64,000 bases of DNA from Bin87 sp963668585 (lineage in GTDB: Bacteria > Chloroflexota > Dehalococcoidia > Lucifugimonadales > UBA3495), in NCBI GenBank assembly GCA_963668585.1, contig OY764869.1, positions 3,658,001 through 3,722,000 on the forward strand, given 5' to 3'. The translations under genes and the position numbers were made by a program. Numbering within the stretch: position 1 is the first letter of the stretch; every line of letters starts with the position of its first letter. The notes beneath the pieces are model-generated. The model saw only the letters and a list, made by a program, of their open reading frames with translations, did no database searches and was not told the DNA's origin. Positions 35,622 to 45,583 of the stretch are shown here, piece after piece.

Positions 35622-35697
35622 TGGTGGAGATAGCGGGGCTCGAACCCGCAACCTCGGCATTGCGAACGCCGCGCTCTCCCAGTTGAGCTATATCCCC
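35622..35697 (-). tRNA. tRNA-Ala(CGC)
   Basis: A 76-base tRNA with encoded CCA on the minus strand. The acceptor GGGGATA/TATCTCC has the G3-U70 pair that marks alanine tRNAs, and the anticodon loop TTCGCAA gives CGC. It is the first gene of the tRNA pair. Confidence 0.94.
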
Positions 35698-35743
35698 ACG
35701 CTGGTCACCGCGCCGCCGACGGCGACGCTCCGACCCTGCATTC

Positions 35744-35773
35744 ATCGTAGCCAACTGGGGCCCCAACTGTCAA
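35744..35773 (-). promoter_or_regulatory. Promoter of the tRNA-Ala/tRNA-Arg pair
   Basis: On the minus strand TTGACA (35773-35768), an 18-base spacer and TACGAT (35749-35744), about 47 bases upstream of the tRNA-Ala start. Confidence 0.65.
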
Positions 35774-36419
35774 GAAAACCTCCCCAACATCGGCAGCGGT
35801 TATGCCCACTGGCCAGTATGGGGACCGTTCCGCCGAACGCCGGACAGGTTGTGCGCAAGCCGCTGGTTGGCTGTGTGCATATTGCTGCTCCGGTAACGCG
35901 GCCATCAAATCGCATGTCCACATTGGGAGCGACCTTCGTGCCGTAGAACCGACACTCGCATGAGATATGACGTCCTGATGCATTGAATGATGAATTATGC
36001 GGACGCAATCCCTTACATAATGTCCATTTCCGCAATTAATGTGCCAAATATCATTGGTCGATCCTAATATGACGCCATCGAGTACGATTTCCGCAATGCG
36101 GGGTTTCAATTTCGATAAGGCGCGTGAAGTGGGGACCATACCTTCCGTTCGATCGAAAGACGTTTCCTCGCACAGGCCAGGTTGTATCACAGCCGATCAA
36201 AATACGCGAGGAGGTAGGAACCTACCGCGCAGGCCCGATCCAAATCCCACATTGATCGCAGCGGTGTTCTCAACAGTTTCAGCCTCGGTGAAGGTCCTTT
36301 CCACATTGGGCCATTTGGCGACCAATTTACGGTTCCTGGCTCGGAGCATGAAATTGGAGAGGTCGTTTTTCCCAACGGATTAAATTGATGAGACAACTGC
36401 CCAGGGGAGAAAGTTGATC
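35774..36419. other. Long gap upstream of the secreted repeat protein
   Basis: No gene is supported; frames are short and patternless, and the stretch is AT-richer than its neighbours. GGGGAGAAAG at 36403-36412 is the ribosome binding site of the next gene. No clear promoter could be chosen. Confidence 0.4.
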
Positions 36420-38825
36420 ATGCCATGGCATCTTCCGAATTCGCAGAAACGACCTGGCAAACCCACCCTGAATTGCAGGTTGACCACCTGTATCATCGCA
36501 ATATTTTTGATCGTCAGCGCCACTGTCGCAATACAATCTGCCCAGGCGTCCGACCAAATATCACTTTCACTCAGCAGTCAGGATCTTCACCCGGCCGGCG
36601 TGCCGCTCCTGGAACCGGGTATGCTTCCAATGTCTGGGATCCCGTGCGGCGTCTCCAGCGACATCGAATTGAACTGCAACGATGGCAGCGCGCCGATAGG
36701 TATCAGCCCCAACGATAAATCGTCCGCAGACGACGGCGGAACTGCCGCCCAATACATCGCCGCCGACCGTCACGTCGCCCATGGCAGCGGGGGTGTTTCC
36801 ACTCCCAATGAAGTGGCCCGGATGGCAGTTGTCAACCGCAGCCCCGGTGATCCGTACATCGTCGACAACGGCGTGCAGATGTACGAAGTGAGCCACGGCG
36901 AGGCCGGAGGGTGGCGCACCCGCGCCGCGAGCGACGATACCTACGGCAACGGGGAACTCATCGTGGTTGCGGTGAAGTTCAACGAGCGCATGGTCCTCAG
37001 CGACTCGCCCACATTCCGAATCAGAATCGGTTCAGGCAACAGGGACCTCCCGCAGATCTCCACCAGAAACGATGGGAAAACAATACTGTTTGGCACTCTG
37101 ATCCGGCCCCAGGATCGGGATTCTGACGGGATCTGGATTGGCGACAACGACGCAACCTTGGCCCACAACCCGGCCGGTTCCTTCCAAAGTGTCGCGGATT
37201 CGGAGGGCGTCCAACGCGACGCTGACCTGGCTCACGACAGCGTCGGCACCCTGTCCGACCACAAGGTGAACGGGAGGGCGACTCGCCCGCTCCTGAGAAG
37301 CGCGAGCATATCTTCGGCGCCCCAGCATGGGGACTTCTACGTGCGCGGGGAATCGGTCCGGTTGTCGGCTCGATTCGACCGCCCGGTAGTCGTCACCGGC
37401 CGAACGCAGGCGACCCTGAAGGTTGAAGTTCTGGGAGCAAACTCCGATCGTTTGGCCAACTACGTTGAGGGCAGCGGGGGCTCCACCCTGGTCTATGAGC
37501 ACTTCGTTTCGCTGTTGGAAAACGACAGCAGCGGCATCGTCATCCCCAGGAATACTCTCGCCGAGAACGGCAACCTCGCTTCCGGTGTCAACGGCGGAGG
37601 ATCCATCGTCGGACAGCAGGGCGGACTGATTGCCGATCTGAGCAGTCGACCGCGTGGCCCATTGTCTGCCCACAAGGTGGACGCCAGGTTTACCGCTGTG
37701 CCCGAAATCATGGCCGGTATCCAGTGGGGTTGGGAACAAAACACTCCTCACAGCGATTCGCTGACCATGGACTTCAACATCAATGAAGACCCCGGCCACT
37801 TTTCGGAAACCAGCGTTCTCGTCCTGGCGTTGAACTGGGGACACATCCGTGATGTACGCTTCGCGGTAGGCCTGCGCACCGATGTGGACAAACCCGGGAC
37901 CGATGGATCCCAGGGCAAGGGTGTGATCTTCAATCGTTGGGGTACGTCCGACACCGAAACGTACGCGCGGCCCGCCGATGGGGGTTGGGTCGAAAACGGC
38001 GATTTCGGCGGACCTTTCATCAGCGTGAGGAAAACCTTCGACTGGGGTGAAGGCGATTACTCGCTGCGAATAGCCCAGGATGGCGCTGACGATTCCGACG
38101 GGCGCTGGTACGGCTTCTGGATCAAGGACGAGTCCACCAACGCAGAAACCCATATGGGCTCCCTGAAGTTCCCGTTGTCGGAAGGAGACGCACCGCAGAT
38201 TCGGGCGCGCAGCCTTGGTCTTGGCGCGTTGATTGCCATACTTGGGGATGCGCCTGTGAAGCCTCACGAAATACCGGTATTCGAGGCCGCCCTGGCCCTG
38301 CCGGACGCGGACGGCGGCGCCCTCCCCAACTCGGCTGCCGTCGACTACTCCCAATTGAACGGCGTCATGACGAATTCGAACGTGAGTTACGATTCAGACA
38401 CCGGAAAGATCACCCTGCGTGTGGGAGGCGCCACCAACCGGAGAACGTCCATCGGCACCACTCTCACTGGACTGACGACCCCACAACTGACCGCCGTTGT
38501 CCAGGATGTCCCGGAATCCCACGACGGATCGTCCTCGTTCACCTTCCGGTTGGCGTTCAGCGAGGAGTTGGATCCAGACTTCAGCTACAGGACCCTGCGG
38601 GACAGCGCTTTCACAGTTGCCGGAGGCGACGTGACCAAAGCGCGACGACTGGCCCACCCCAGCAATATCAGGTGGGAGATCACGGTGGCGCCGGATTCCA
38701 ACGACGACATCACCATTGTCCTGCACGTTCCAGAGTATTGCGGAGCCACGGGCGCGATCTGCACCGGTGACGGCAGAAAGTTGTCGGAATCGGTCACGCT
38801 CACCGTCTCCGGCCCGACCTCCTGA
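36420..38825 (+). CDS. Secreted multi-domain protein with Ig-like modules
   Basis: An 801-residue protein with a signal peptide (hydrophobic residues about 22-36, AxA-type site SAQA). Residues 160-300 and 300-420 resemble module C of the giant island protein (SDDTYGNGELIVVAVKF...RDADLAHD...SDHKVNG). Residues about 430-570 form a beta-rich module with ALNWGHIRDVRFAVGLRTD. The last 110 residues are an Ig-like domain of a type common in secreted proteins, with SFTFRLAFSEELDPDFSYRT and GAICTGDGRKLSE. A TTG at 36414 is an alternative start closer to the ribosome site. It is probably extracellular; no enzyme motif was found. Confidence 0.8.
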   Translation: MPWHLPNSQKRPGKPTLNCRLTTCIIAIFLIVSATVAIQSAQASDQISLSLSSQDLHPAGVPLLEPGMLPMSGIPCGVSSDIELNCNDGSAPIGISPNDKSSADDGGTAAQYIAADRHVAHGSGGVSTPNEVARMAVVNRSPGDPYIVDNGVQMYEVSHGEAGGWRTRAASDDTYGNGELIVVAVKFNERMVLSDSPTFRIRIGSGNRDLPQISTRNDGKTILFGTLIRPQDRDSDGIWIGDNDATLAHNPAGSFQSVADSEGVQRDADLAHDSVGTLSDHKVNGRATRPLLRSASISSAPQHGDFYVRGESVRLSARFDRPVVVTGRTQATLKVEVLGANSDRLANYVEGSGGSTLVYEHFVSLLENDSSGIVIPRNTLAENGNLASGVNGGGSIVGQQGGLIADLSSRPRGPLSAHKVDARFTAVPEIMAGIQWGWEQNTPHSDSLTMDFNINEDPGHFSETSVLVLALNWGHIRDVRFAVGLRTDVDKPGTDGSQGKGVIFNRWGTSDTETYARPADGGWVENGDFGGPFISVRKTFDWGEGDYSLRIAQDGADDSDGRWYGFWIKDESTNAETHMGSLKFPLSEGDAPQIRARSLGLGALIAILGDAPVKPHEIPVFEAALALPDADGGALPNSAAVDYSQLNGVMTNSNVSYDSDTGKITLRVGGATNRRTSIGTTLTGLTTPQLTAVVQDVPESHDGSSSFTFRLAFSEELDPDFSYRTLRDSAFTVAGGDVTKARRLAHPSNIRWEITVAPDSNDDITIVLHVPEYCGATGAICTGDGRKLSESVTLTVSGPTS

Positions 38826-38971
38826 GACCGGGATACCGTGATATCCGGACATACTCTGTTGGGTTCGAATATCACGCCTCAAAATCAACATTTGTAAGGC
38901 GCCGTCGCACCGGTTGGTTCGCTACCAATATGTGCAGCGGCGCCCTTTTCCAATCCTGGGCAGCCTTTCAA

Positions 38972-40009
38972 TCAGGACACCACGCGCACCCGGTGGTTGT
39001 TGCTGTCGGCGACGTAAATCGCGCCGTTGGCGGCGATGCCGCAGCCGTGAGGCCGATCCATGCCCGCTTCGGCTGCCGGCCCGCCGTCTCCGTCGCCGCC
39101 CAGGTGTCCGCCGGCGATGGTGGTGACAATCCCCGTGTTGGCATCGATGCGGCGAATGGCATGGTTCTCAGTGTCCACCACGATGATGTTGTCGTTGGCG
39201 TCGCAGCGCAGCGCCTTGGGCGAGCCCCAGGTTGCGGCCAGCGCCGGCCCGCCGTCGCCGGTGTAGCCCCGTTCGGCATCGGTTCCGGCCACCGTGCCCA
39301 TGATCCCACCGGCCGTCACTATCCGCACGCCGTTGCCCTCGCGCTCGGCTATGAACGTGTTGCCGCGGCTGTCCATGCACACGGCCCGCGCGCCAAGGAT
39401 GCTGGCCTGGGTCGCCGGCATTCCGTCGCCTCCGCGAGTTTTTTCGCCGTTGCCGGCGAACGTGTTGATGTTCCCCGACGCCAGGTCCAGGCGTCGGATC
39501 CGCTGGTCCTGAATGTCCGCGATCAGCAGGCCGCCGCGACCGTCCAGGAAGCAGTCGTTGGGCTCCCTCAGTTGCGCTTGATTGCCCGGGCCGCCGTCAC
39601 CCGAATAACCCGGCTCGCCGGTTCCGGCAACCGTGGTGATAACACCCGTGGCCCCGTCCACCTTCCGCACCGCAGCGTTGAGCCGGTCAACGACGTAGAT
39701 GCTCCCGTCAGCGTCAACCTCCAGCGAGTAAGGTTCATACATCGTGGCCTCAGTGGCGCGCCCGCCGTCCCCGGTGTACCCCTGCTCTCCGTTGCCGGCA
39801 ACGGTGGTAACGATGCCGGTAGCCGCGTCAATCCGCCGCACAATGTGATTGCGCGCTACGCAGAAAAACAGGTTTCCCTGGGTGTCAAAGGCGCACAGGA
39901 ACGGTTCGCGCAGGGTGGCTTCCGCGGCTGGTCCGCCGTCGCCGGTGTAGCCGGACTCGCCGGTTCCGGCAACGGTGCGGATGGTGAGGGCGTTGTTCTC
40001 GGTGGTCAT
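38972..40009 (-). CDS. NHL-repeat protein
   Basis: A 345-residue protein of six regular repeats of about 55 residues, each with a TVAGTGESGYTGDGGPA-type turn, a P at the strand start and a DNHRIRRID-like strand. This is a complete beta-propeller. No signal peptide or enzyme motif is seen. The start at 40009 has GGAG 6 bases upstream; an in-frame ATG at 40027 lacks it. It converges with the secreted protein and lies downstream of dnaA in the same direction, with a gap of 115 bases. Confidence 0.88.
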   Translation of the reverse strand: MTTENNALTIRTVAGTGESGYTGDGGPAAEATLREPFLCAFDTQGNLFFCVARNHIVRRIDAATGIVTTVAGNGEQGYTGDGGRATEATMYEPYSLEVDADGSIYVVDRLNAAVRKVDGATGVITTVAGTGEPGYSGDGGPGNQAQLREPNDCFLDGRGGLLIADIQDQRIRRLDLASGNINTFAGNGEKTRGGDGMPATQASILGARAVCMDSRGNTFIAEREGNGVRIVTAGGIMGTVAGTDAERGYTGDGGPALAATWGSPKALRCDANDNIIVVDTENHAIRRIDANTGIVTTIAGGHLGGDGDGGPAAEAGMDRPHGCGIAANGAIYVADSNNHRVRVVS

Positions 40010-40124
40010 ATCAGTCTCCGGCGTCATGGTGAAGGGTGTTGCCGACCACTATATCAGCGGCGCCCCTTGCCGCGTCACCTCTACGACACGCCGATGGTGA
40101 ACCGACACGCGCCCCGTCGCCCGA

Positions 40125-41588
40125 TTATGCCGCGTCGGACAGAGCCGCCTTGATGCTGTTGACGGACTGACGCAGCCGATCGTCAGCGGCCATCGCAGTC
40201 CGCGTCCTCTCGACGCCGTGTATGACGGTGCTGTGGCTGCGTCCCGACAGGAATCGGCCGACATTGGTCGGCGTCATGCCAAGTTCCGTGGTCAGCAGGA
40301 ACATCGCCACCTGCCGGGCCCGCGCAACCGGCGCGGTGCGCCCTCGCCCCAGTATCTGTTCCACGCTGACCTGGAAGTGCGTCGCCACCTCCTCCAGCGT
40401 CTGCTGCGGCGTGATCTCAGCCCTCGGATCCGGCCCGGCGATGGCATCCAGTTGGTGCGCCACCGATTCCGGAGTCAACGGAGCGTTCATCAACTCGGCC
40501 ATGGCGACGATGCGATTGAACGCTCCGCGCAGTTGGCGAATGTTGCGGCTGACCCGTTGGGCAATTGCCGCCAGCACGCCGTCCGGTGTGTGCAGTCTCT
40601 GCGCGGCAGCCCAGGAGCGCAGAATCGCCAGCCGCATTTCCAGAGAGGGAGGCTGGATGTCAGCCAGCAATCCCCACTGAAACCGGGACCGCAGCCGTTC
40701 TTCCAATGGGGAGATGGTGTGCGGAGCGCGGTCGCTGGTCAGCACGATGCGCGCGCCGGCCTGGTGTAGATCGTTGAACGTGTGGAACAGGCTTTCCTGG
40801 GTCTGTTCCTTGCCGGCCAGAAATTGCACGTCGTCCATGAGCAGCAGATCGAGGCCCCGGTAGCGGTCGCGGAATTCCCGCATCGCGCGCGCGCGAATGG
40901 CGGACACGAACTCATTGGTGAACTGCTCCGATGTAACGTACAGAACCGACCGCTTCTGCTGCAACGCCTGGTTGCCCACCGCGTGCAGCAGGTGGGTTTT
41001 GCCCATGCCGGGGCCGGCATAGATGAACAGCGGGTTGTATCCATGGTGCGTGTCGCCCTTGGCAGATCCCCGGGGCGAGTCGGCGAGGGCGCGGCAAGCG
41101 TGGTATGCCAACTGGTTGCTCTGTCCCACCACAAAGTTGTCAAACGTGTAGCGGGGATCGCAGGTGGCCGCGTTGACGGCATTCCAGTCGTATTCTCCGG
41201 AACCCAAGTCGTGACGTCCGAGGTCATAGTTTTCCGGAATCCGCGACGCTGGACGGGCGGGCGCCGCGCTGATCGCGTGGACGGTTGTGCGTCCCGCCTC
41301 CGGAGATTCCGCGTCGGTCGGAGCCACCGACGGCATGGCCCGATAGCGCACGGCAGCCTCGCTGCCCACGGTCTTGGTCAGCGCCTCACCCGCCATCGCC
41401 TGGTGCAGCGGCAACTCCAGCCACGACACTGCGAACGAACTGGCGGCCGCCACCACCAGGTCACCGCCATCCCAACTATGCCCGATGCAGGGCCGCAGGA
41501 ACGTGTTGAAATGCTCCTTGGGCACCTCCAGTTGCAGACGCCCCAGCACGGTTTGCCAAACTGATGCGGGATCGGAATATTCGGGCAT
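40125..41588 (-). CDS. dnaA: Chromosomal replication initiator DnaA
   Basis: A 487-residue DnaA. Domain I (1-80) includes WQTVLGRLQLEVPKEHFNTF; domain II (80-140) is a linker; domain III has YTFDNFVVGQSNQLA, Walker A GPGMGKTH (192-199), Walker B LLLMDDVQF (Asp252, Asp253) and the arginine-rich RLRSRFQWGLLADIQPP; domain IV binds DnaA boxes through ARQVAMFLL and GRSHSTVIHG. The last motif differs from the usual GGRDHTTV (Ser for Asp, Ser for Thr), a position that touches the box. dnaN, recF and gyrB are not adjacent, and no TTATCCACA boxes were seen in the 550 bases upstream. Confidence 0.95.
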   Translation of the reverse strand: MPEYSDPASVWQTVLGRLQLEVPKEHFNTFLRPCIGHSWDGGDLVVAAASSFAVSWLELPLHQAMAGEALTKTVGSEAAVRYRAMPSVAPTDAESPEAGRTTVHAISAAPARPASRIPENYDLGRHDLGSGEYDWNAVNAATCDPRYTFDNFVVGQSNQLAYHACRALADSPRGSAKGDTHHGYNPLFIYAGPGMGKTHLLHAVGNQALQQKRSVLYVTSEQFTNEFVSAIRARAMREFRDRYRGLDLLLMDDVQFLAGKEQTQESLFHTFNDLHQAGARIVLTSDRAPHTISPLEERLRSRFQWGLLADIQPPSLEMRLAILRSWAAAQRLHTPDGVLAAIAQRVSRNIRQLRGAFNRIVAMAELMNAPLTPESVAHQLDAIAGPDPRAEITPQQTLEEVATHFQVSVEQILGRGRTAPVARARQVAMFLLTTELGMTPTNVGRFLSGRSHSTVIHGVERTRTAMAADDRLRQSVNSIKAALSDAA

Positions 41589-42144
41589 GGTCGATTGACT
41601 CCAGCGTTGTATTGGAGTCTATGTTAGTGGCCTCATTCACGGCGCCGCTAGGGGGCGTCTTAGATATCACGTTCCGCCTTGATCTATAAAAAGACCCAAT
41701 AGCATCCAAACTTTTAAAAATTATATGCCCGGCAATCTTATCGGTGGCTCGGCCGGCGCAACCCGGCAAGATGCGCCCCATTGTCTGCGGACGACGCGCC
41801 GGCGGTCCCCGACGTCTCCCCCGGGCGCGGGACAACAACATCTGGTATTTAGCATCGCCGGGATCATCCGGGCTGCCGTTTAGCGTTAGATTACCGGGCT
41901 GCAAAGCCTGCCAAAACGCATTCGCTCGCGTAGCCGTTCAGAGTTCGTGGTCATCATCGCCATGAAGCCGCCGTTCATGTGGAAGCAGCAACCCAGAAAG
42001 CCTGAGTACCGCAACGTGGGGCAGAACAACGGTACCCTGGATACCGGCTTTCCCCGGTATGACGGGTTTGCCGCGACGGAGGCGCTTCAACTCCGAGCCG
42101 TTGCTCGCTGGCAACCGAAATCGAACCGCCCAGGCGTGTACACC
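41589..42144. other. Gap upstream of dnaA
   Basis: No gene recognised. It includes a dyad GACTCCA-N9-TGGAGTC (41597-41619) in the dnaA leader, an AT-rich patch (41690-41726) with TATAAT on the minus strand, and a small hairpin ATACCGG/CCGGTAT at 42041-42060 after the methyltransferase. Clusters of DnaA boxes were looked for and not found. Confidence 0.45.
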
Positions 42145-43461
42145 CTATGGTTTCACCGCTCCGATAATATATTCCGTATGCATTCGGCGCTCTATTCCAG
42201 CGGGCGATTCGTCAGCCGGAGAGCGCGTGCGGGCCGGCATCATGCGACGGTCGCGGTCCAGCGCTCGCGGCGCAACCCCCACCACTTCAAGGCCGACACC
42301 GGCGGCAATGTCCGCGAGGCATTGGTGCGTGGGCACCAGGACTCCCCGCATCACCGAGGGACCAACCACAATGATGGCCGCGCCGCCAGACCTGAGGACC
42401 CGCGCCATCTCTCTGATGGCAGCGGACATATCTCGGAAATATCTATCCAGCACCCGGGACTTGGGCCGGTCTTGGGCGGACAGCGCTTCCACCACCCTTT
42501 GGACCGAATCCGGCAGCGGCCTGTCCGCAAGCCCGTTCCCGAGCGCGTCGTGCTGCCGGTCCGAGCCGATGTAGCGTCCCCGCAACTCGGAGAGGCGTGG
42601 TATCGGATCCCCAAGCCATGCCAGCGAGAATTTGTGGGCGCGCATATAGTCCAGCGCGTTGGCGTAGGGCGGCGACGTCACAACCAGGGTGGCGCTCCCC
42701 GATTGAATCGGCAGACGCCGTGAGTCGCCGGCCACTATGCTGCGAGACCCCACGGCATCCCCATCAACCGCCGCATGAGCCCGGGCGGCGCGATGCAGCA
42801 GGTTTTCAAATACGCCCAGCGCCTGACGAGGCTGCTTGTCCGCCACCCGGTGCGGACGCGTGTGCGCCAGGTCCCTGGCACGGGAAACCCCGCCCGACTT
42901 GGTGACTATGGTGGACGAAAACACGACCTCCAGCAGGTTGCGCAGTTCAGGGTCGGGTTCGGTTCGCACCGACAATATCAGCGACGCCAGTTCCCGCTGG
43001 GTATCCTGGAAAAACCAGTAATCCAGGAATCGCAACGTGGCGTCGTCCATCCCCCCGCGCACTACGGCCAGCGGGTCCGCCGGATGGCTGCGCCCCGAGT
43101 GCAAGCCGATGGCGCGGTTCAGCGCATCCTCGCCGGCTACCCTGATGGCTTCCGGGTCCAGCCGGGCAGTACGGGCCGCGCTCTGCCGGCGCGCCAACGG
43201 GTCCAGGTCAACTCCCACCACCGACCGCCCCGCCAGCCAGCCTTCCAGCAGCGTCGCGCCGGAGCCGCACATCGGGTCCAGCACCACGTCCCCGGGTTGG
43301 GTGAGGCCTTTTACAAAATACCCGGCCAACCCATAGGGAAACCGAGCGGCGAAGGGATGCAGCGCGTGCAACGGATGAGCCGACCGCACCGGCGACTGAA
43401 AGGCCAGGTCGCCATCGAGAAGGCCGGCAAGGTTATCGCCAGTGGTGAAGGTAGTTGTCAA
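42145..43461 (-). CDS. Orphan DNA methyltransferase
   Basis: A 438-residue SAM-dependent DNA methyltransferase. It has the catalytic motif IV TSPPYANALDYMR, and SAM-binding motif I DPMCGSGATLLEGWLAGRSVVGVDLDP in the order typical for beta-class N4/N6 enzymes, here quoted as DPMCGSGATLLE and VVGVDLDP. HPLHALHPFAARFP near the start is common in this subgroup. No restriction endonuclease is next to it, so a regulatory or solitary role is likely. It is divergent from the acetyltransferase at 43532. Confidence 0.88.
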   Translation of the reverse strand: MTTTFTTGDNLAGLLDGDLAFQSPVRSAHPLHALHPFAARFPYGLAGYFVKGLTQPGDVVLDPMCGSGATLLEGWLAGRSVVGVDLDPLARRQSAARTARLDPEAIRVAGEDALNRAIGLHSGRSHPADPLAVVRGGMDDATLRFLDYWFFQDTQRELASLILSVRTEPDPELRNLLEVVFSSTIVTKSGGVSRARDLAHTRPHRVADKQPRQALGVFENLLHRAARAHAAVDGDAVGSRSIVAGDSRRLPIQSGSATLVVTSPPYANALDYMRAHKFSLAWLGDPIPRLSELRGRYIGSDRQHDALGNGLADRPLPDSVQRVVEALSAQDRPKSRVLDRYFRDMSAAIREMARVLRSGGAAIIVVGPSVMRGVLVPTHQCLADIAAGVGLEVVGVAPRALDRDRRMMPARTRSPADESPAGIERRMHTEYIIGAVKP

Positions 43462-43531
43462 ACTTGTTCACGGTCAATTGTATTTGGCCCGAGGAACGAA
43501 CTCGGTACCGAGTGATGCTACCATACCCGGC

Positions 43532-44152
43532 ATGAAGGGATTGCCAGTGACCGAAAACCTTACTTTCCAGCCTCTCACACCCGATTTGATGGACGACTTC
43601 GGCACAGTGCTGCGCGGCAACTTGGGCTCCGGTTGCTGGTGCATGTTCCCACGCCTTACCGAGCGTGGAACCCTGGCTCTCCCGGGCGAAGGGTCGGTGA
43701 GCCGACGCCGCCGCGAAGCAATGACCGAGTTGGCCAGGCAGGAACCCGCTCCCGGCCTGCTGGCATTCGACGGCGATGAACCCGCGGGGTGGATAGCCGT
43801 CGCTCCTCGCAATGAACTGAACCGTGTCGACCGTTCTCGCGCAACCCCACGGGTTGATGACGTGGACGTGTGGGTGATTCCCTGCGTAACCGTCCGCAAA
43901 GGCTGGCGCGGTCAAGGCATCGCGGTGGCGCTGATCCGTGAGGCGGTGCGGTATGCGGCCCGCCACGGCGCTCCCGCCGTCGAGGCGTACCCACGGGCCG
44001 ACGGCGAACGCACCGGCGACGACAACGCCTATTTCGGTACTGAGCCGATGTTCGCGCGCGCCGGATTCGGCCTGATACGCGACCCATTGGCTAACCGACC
44101 CCGCAACTGGGTCTCCCGCCTGGTGATGAGGTACGACTTGCGCCAGAGGTGA
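43532..44152 (+). CDS. GNAT family N-acetyltransferase
   Basis: A 206-residue GNAT. The acetyl-CoA site is VWVIPCVTVRKGWRGQGIAVALI, with the RxxGxG/A loop in RKGWRGQGIA, and the C-terminal part contains MFARAGFGLI. The N-terminal CWCMFPRL resembles a subgroup of uncharacterised acetyltransferases. ATG 43532 gives the most compact family start; a frame open from GTG 43442 overlaps the divergent methyltransferase. The substrate is unknown. Confidence 0.85.
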   Translation: MKGLPVTENLTFQPLTPDLMDDFGTVLRGNLGSGCWCMFPRLTERGTLALPGEGSVSRRRREAMTELARQEPAPGLLAFDGDEPAGWIAVAPRNELNRVDRSRATPRVDDVDVWVIPCVTVRKGWRGQGIAVALIREAVRYAARHGAPAVEAYPRADGERTGDDNAYFGTEPMFARAGFGLIRDPLANRPRNWVSRLVMRYDLRQR

Positions 44153-44158
44153 AGGGTT

Positions 44159-45583
44159 TTAGTCGGCCGGCTCCGGCGCGGCAGCGCCACCGCGAGCCGC
44201 TCTGGTCTGTCGAGCAGCGTCTCGCTCTTGCAGCAATTGCAGGCGCTTGGGGAGCCGCGGGCGCGGCAGGAACCAGTATCCGATGGCAGCGGCGATGTAC
44301 AGCACCACCAGTGGGAACAGCGCCCAGTAGAAACTGTTGGTGTAGTCGTACACCGCGCCCATCCACATGGCCGTCCACATCGAGGCCAGTTGGTCGGGCA
44401 GGTGCTGCCAGCCGCGCAGCGTCGCATAGGCGCGCCGGCCGAAGAAATCGCCCATGAGCGCCCAGTTCAACGGGTTGGCGCTCTCGGCAAAGGCGAGGAG
44501 CATGACGAATACCACCACCTGCCACATTTCTCCGCTCTGGGTGATCAGCGAACCCAACGCCATCGCGCCCGATACCATGCATGCCGCGCTCAGCTTGCGC
44601 CGGTCCACCCGGTCGCCGAGCCATCCGACGCACGGGTTGAACACCATATTCAAGAATGAAAACCCGCTGACAAATGCGGCCGCGATGATGATGTATCGTT
44701 GTCCTTGATCTGAGGTAGGATCCACCGGCACCCCGGCTTCCATGAACCAGATGATCAACGGGGCCATCAGGAACGACGCGCCGGCGTGGACAATGTTGCG
44801 GAACCCGGTCGCCATCACCAGCAGCCAATAGGATGGCGTGCGCATCGCTTCGCCGGCCAGGAAATCGGTGTCTCCGACCTGACTCGCTCGGCGGTGCTGC
44901 AGTCGGGTTTGGCCGGCGTAGGTCTCGGTTGCCGACTCCGGAGGGTCCCCGTCCGGCAATAGGCCCATATCCTCAGGCGCGCGCCGCAGGAAGTACGACA
45001 ACGGAATCACCACCGCCAGGATGGAGAAACCCAGGATGGTGCATGCGTCCCGCCATCCCACCACGAAAATCAACAGGCCCACCAGGTATGCGGACGCTCC
45101 GCCCAGCCCGTTGCCCATGCTCACCACTGACATCGCCAGCCCGCGCCGGCGGCGGAACCAGTTGTTCACCGCCGCGATGGACGCATTGTTGTAGCCGGAG
45201 CGGAACCCCACCGACAGGAACACCACGAACACGGCCAGGAACCACCAGAAATTGGTGGTGCGGGCCAGCAGGATGAATCCCAGGCCCGACATCAACCCGC
45301 CGAATGCGAGCATTATGCGCGGCCCGAATCGGTCGGTGCAGTAGCCCATCAACGGCCCCTGCACGCCGCCCATGAACCGGCCCAGACCCTCGGCCAGTCC
45401 CAGCATCGTGCGGCTTTGGGGACTGAACCCGAACACGCTTTGCGGGAACATGATGCCGTTCTCGATGGGAACGTACAGCACTGTGAAACCCCGGTTGAAG
45501 CTGCCGTGCTTCATACCATCGGCGACCAGGCTGACCAGGACAATCCACCAACCGTAGAAGATATTGGGCCGACGCAGGCGCAT
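44159..45583 (-). CDS. MFS transporter
   Basis: A 474-residue, 12-helix major facilitator, closest in style to the oxalate/formate and monocarboxylate antiporter branch. It starts with FYGWWIVLVSLVADG, typical of that branch, and has DRFGPRIMLAFGG in loop 2-3 and LGDRVDRRKLSAA in the second half. Its start shares one base with the stop of the CoA-transferase (TGATG), so it is translationally coupled. That suggests it imports the carboxylic acid whose CoA ester the transferase handles. Confidence 0.9.
   Translation of the reverse strand: MRLRRPNIFYGWWIVLVSLVADGMKHGSFNRGFTVLYVPIENGIMFPQSVFGFSPQSRTMLGLAEGLGRFMGGVQGPLMGYCTDRFGPRIMLAFGGLMSGLGFILLARTTNFWWFLAVFVVFLSVGFRSGYNNASIAAVNNWFRRRRGLAMSVVSMGNGLGGASAYLVGLLIFVVGWRDACTILGFSILAVVIPLSYFLRRAPEDMGLLPDGDPPESATETYAGQTRLQHRRASQVGDTDFLAGEAMRTPSYWLLVMATGFRNIVHAGASFLMAPLIIWFMEAGVPVDPTSDQGQRYIIIAAAFVSGFSFLNMVFNPCVGWLGDRVDRRKLSAACMVSGAMALGSLITQSGEMWQVVVFVMLLAFAESANPLNWALMGDFFGRRAYATLRGWQHLPDQLASMWTAMWMGAVYDYTNSFYWALFPLVVLYIAAAIGYWFLPRPRLPKRLQLLQERDAARQTRAARGGAAAPEPAD

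Noticed and set aside
41589..42144. oriC next to dnaA
   Set aside because: No cluster of TTATCCACA-like boxes was found; only an AT-rich patch is present.
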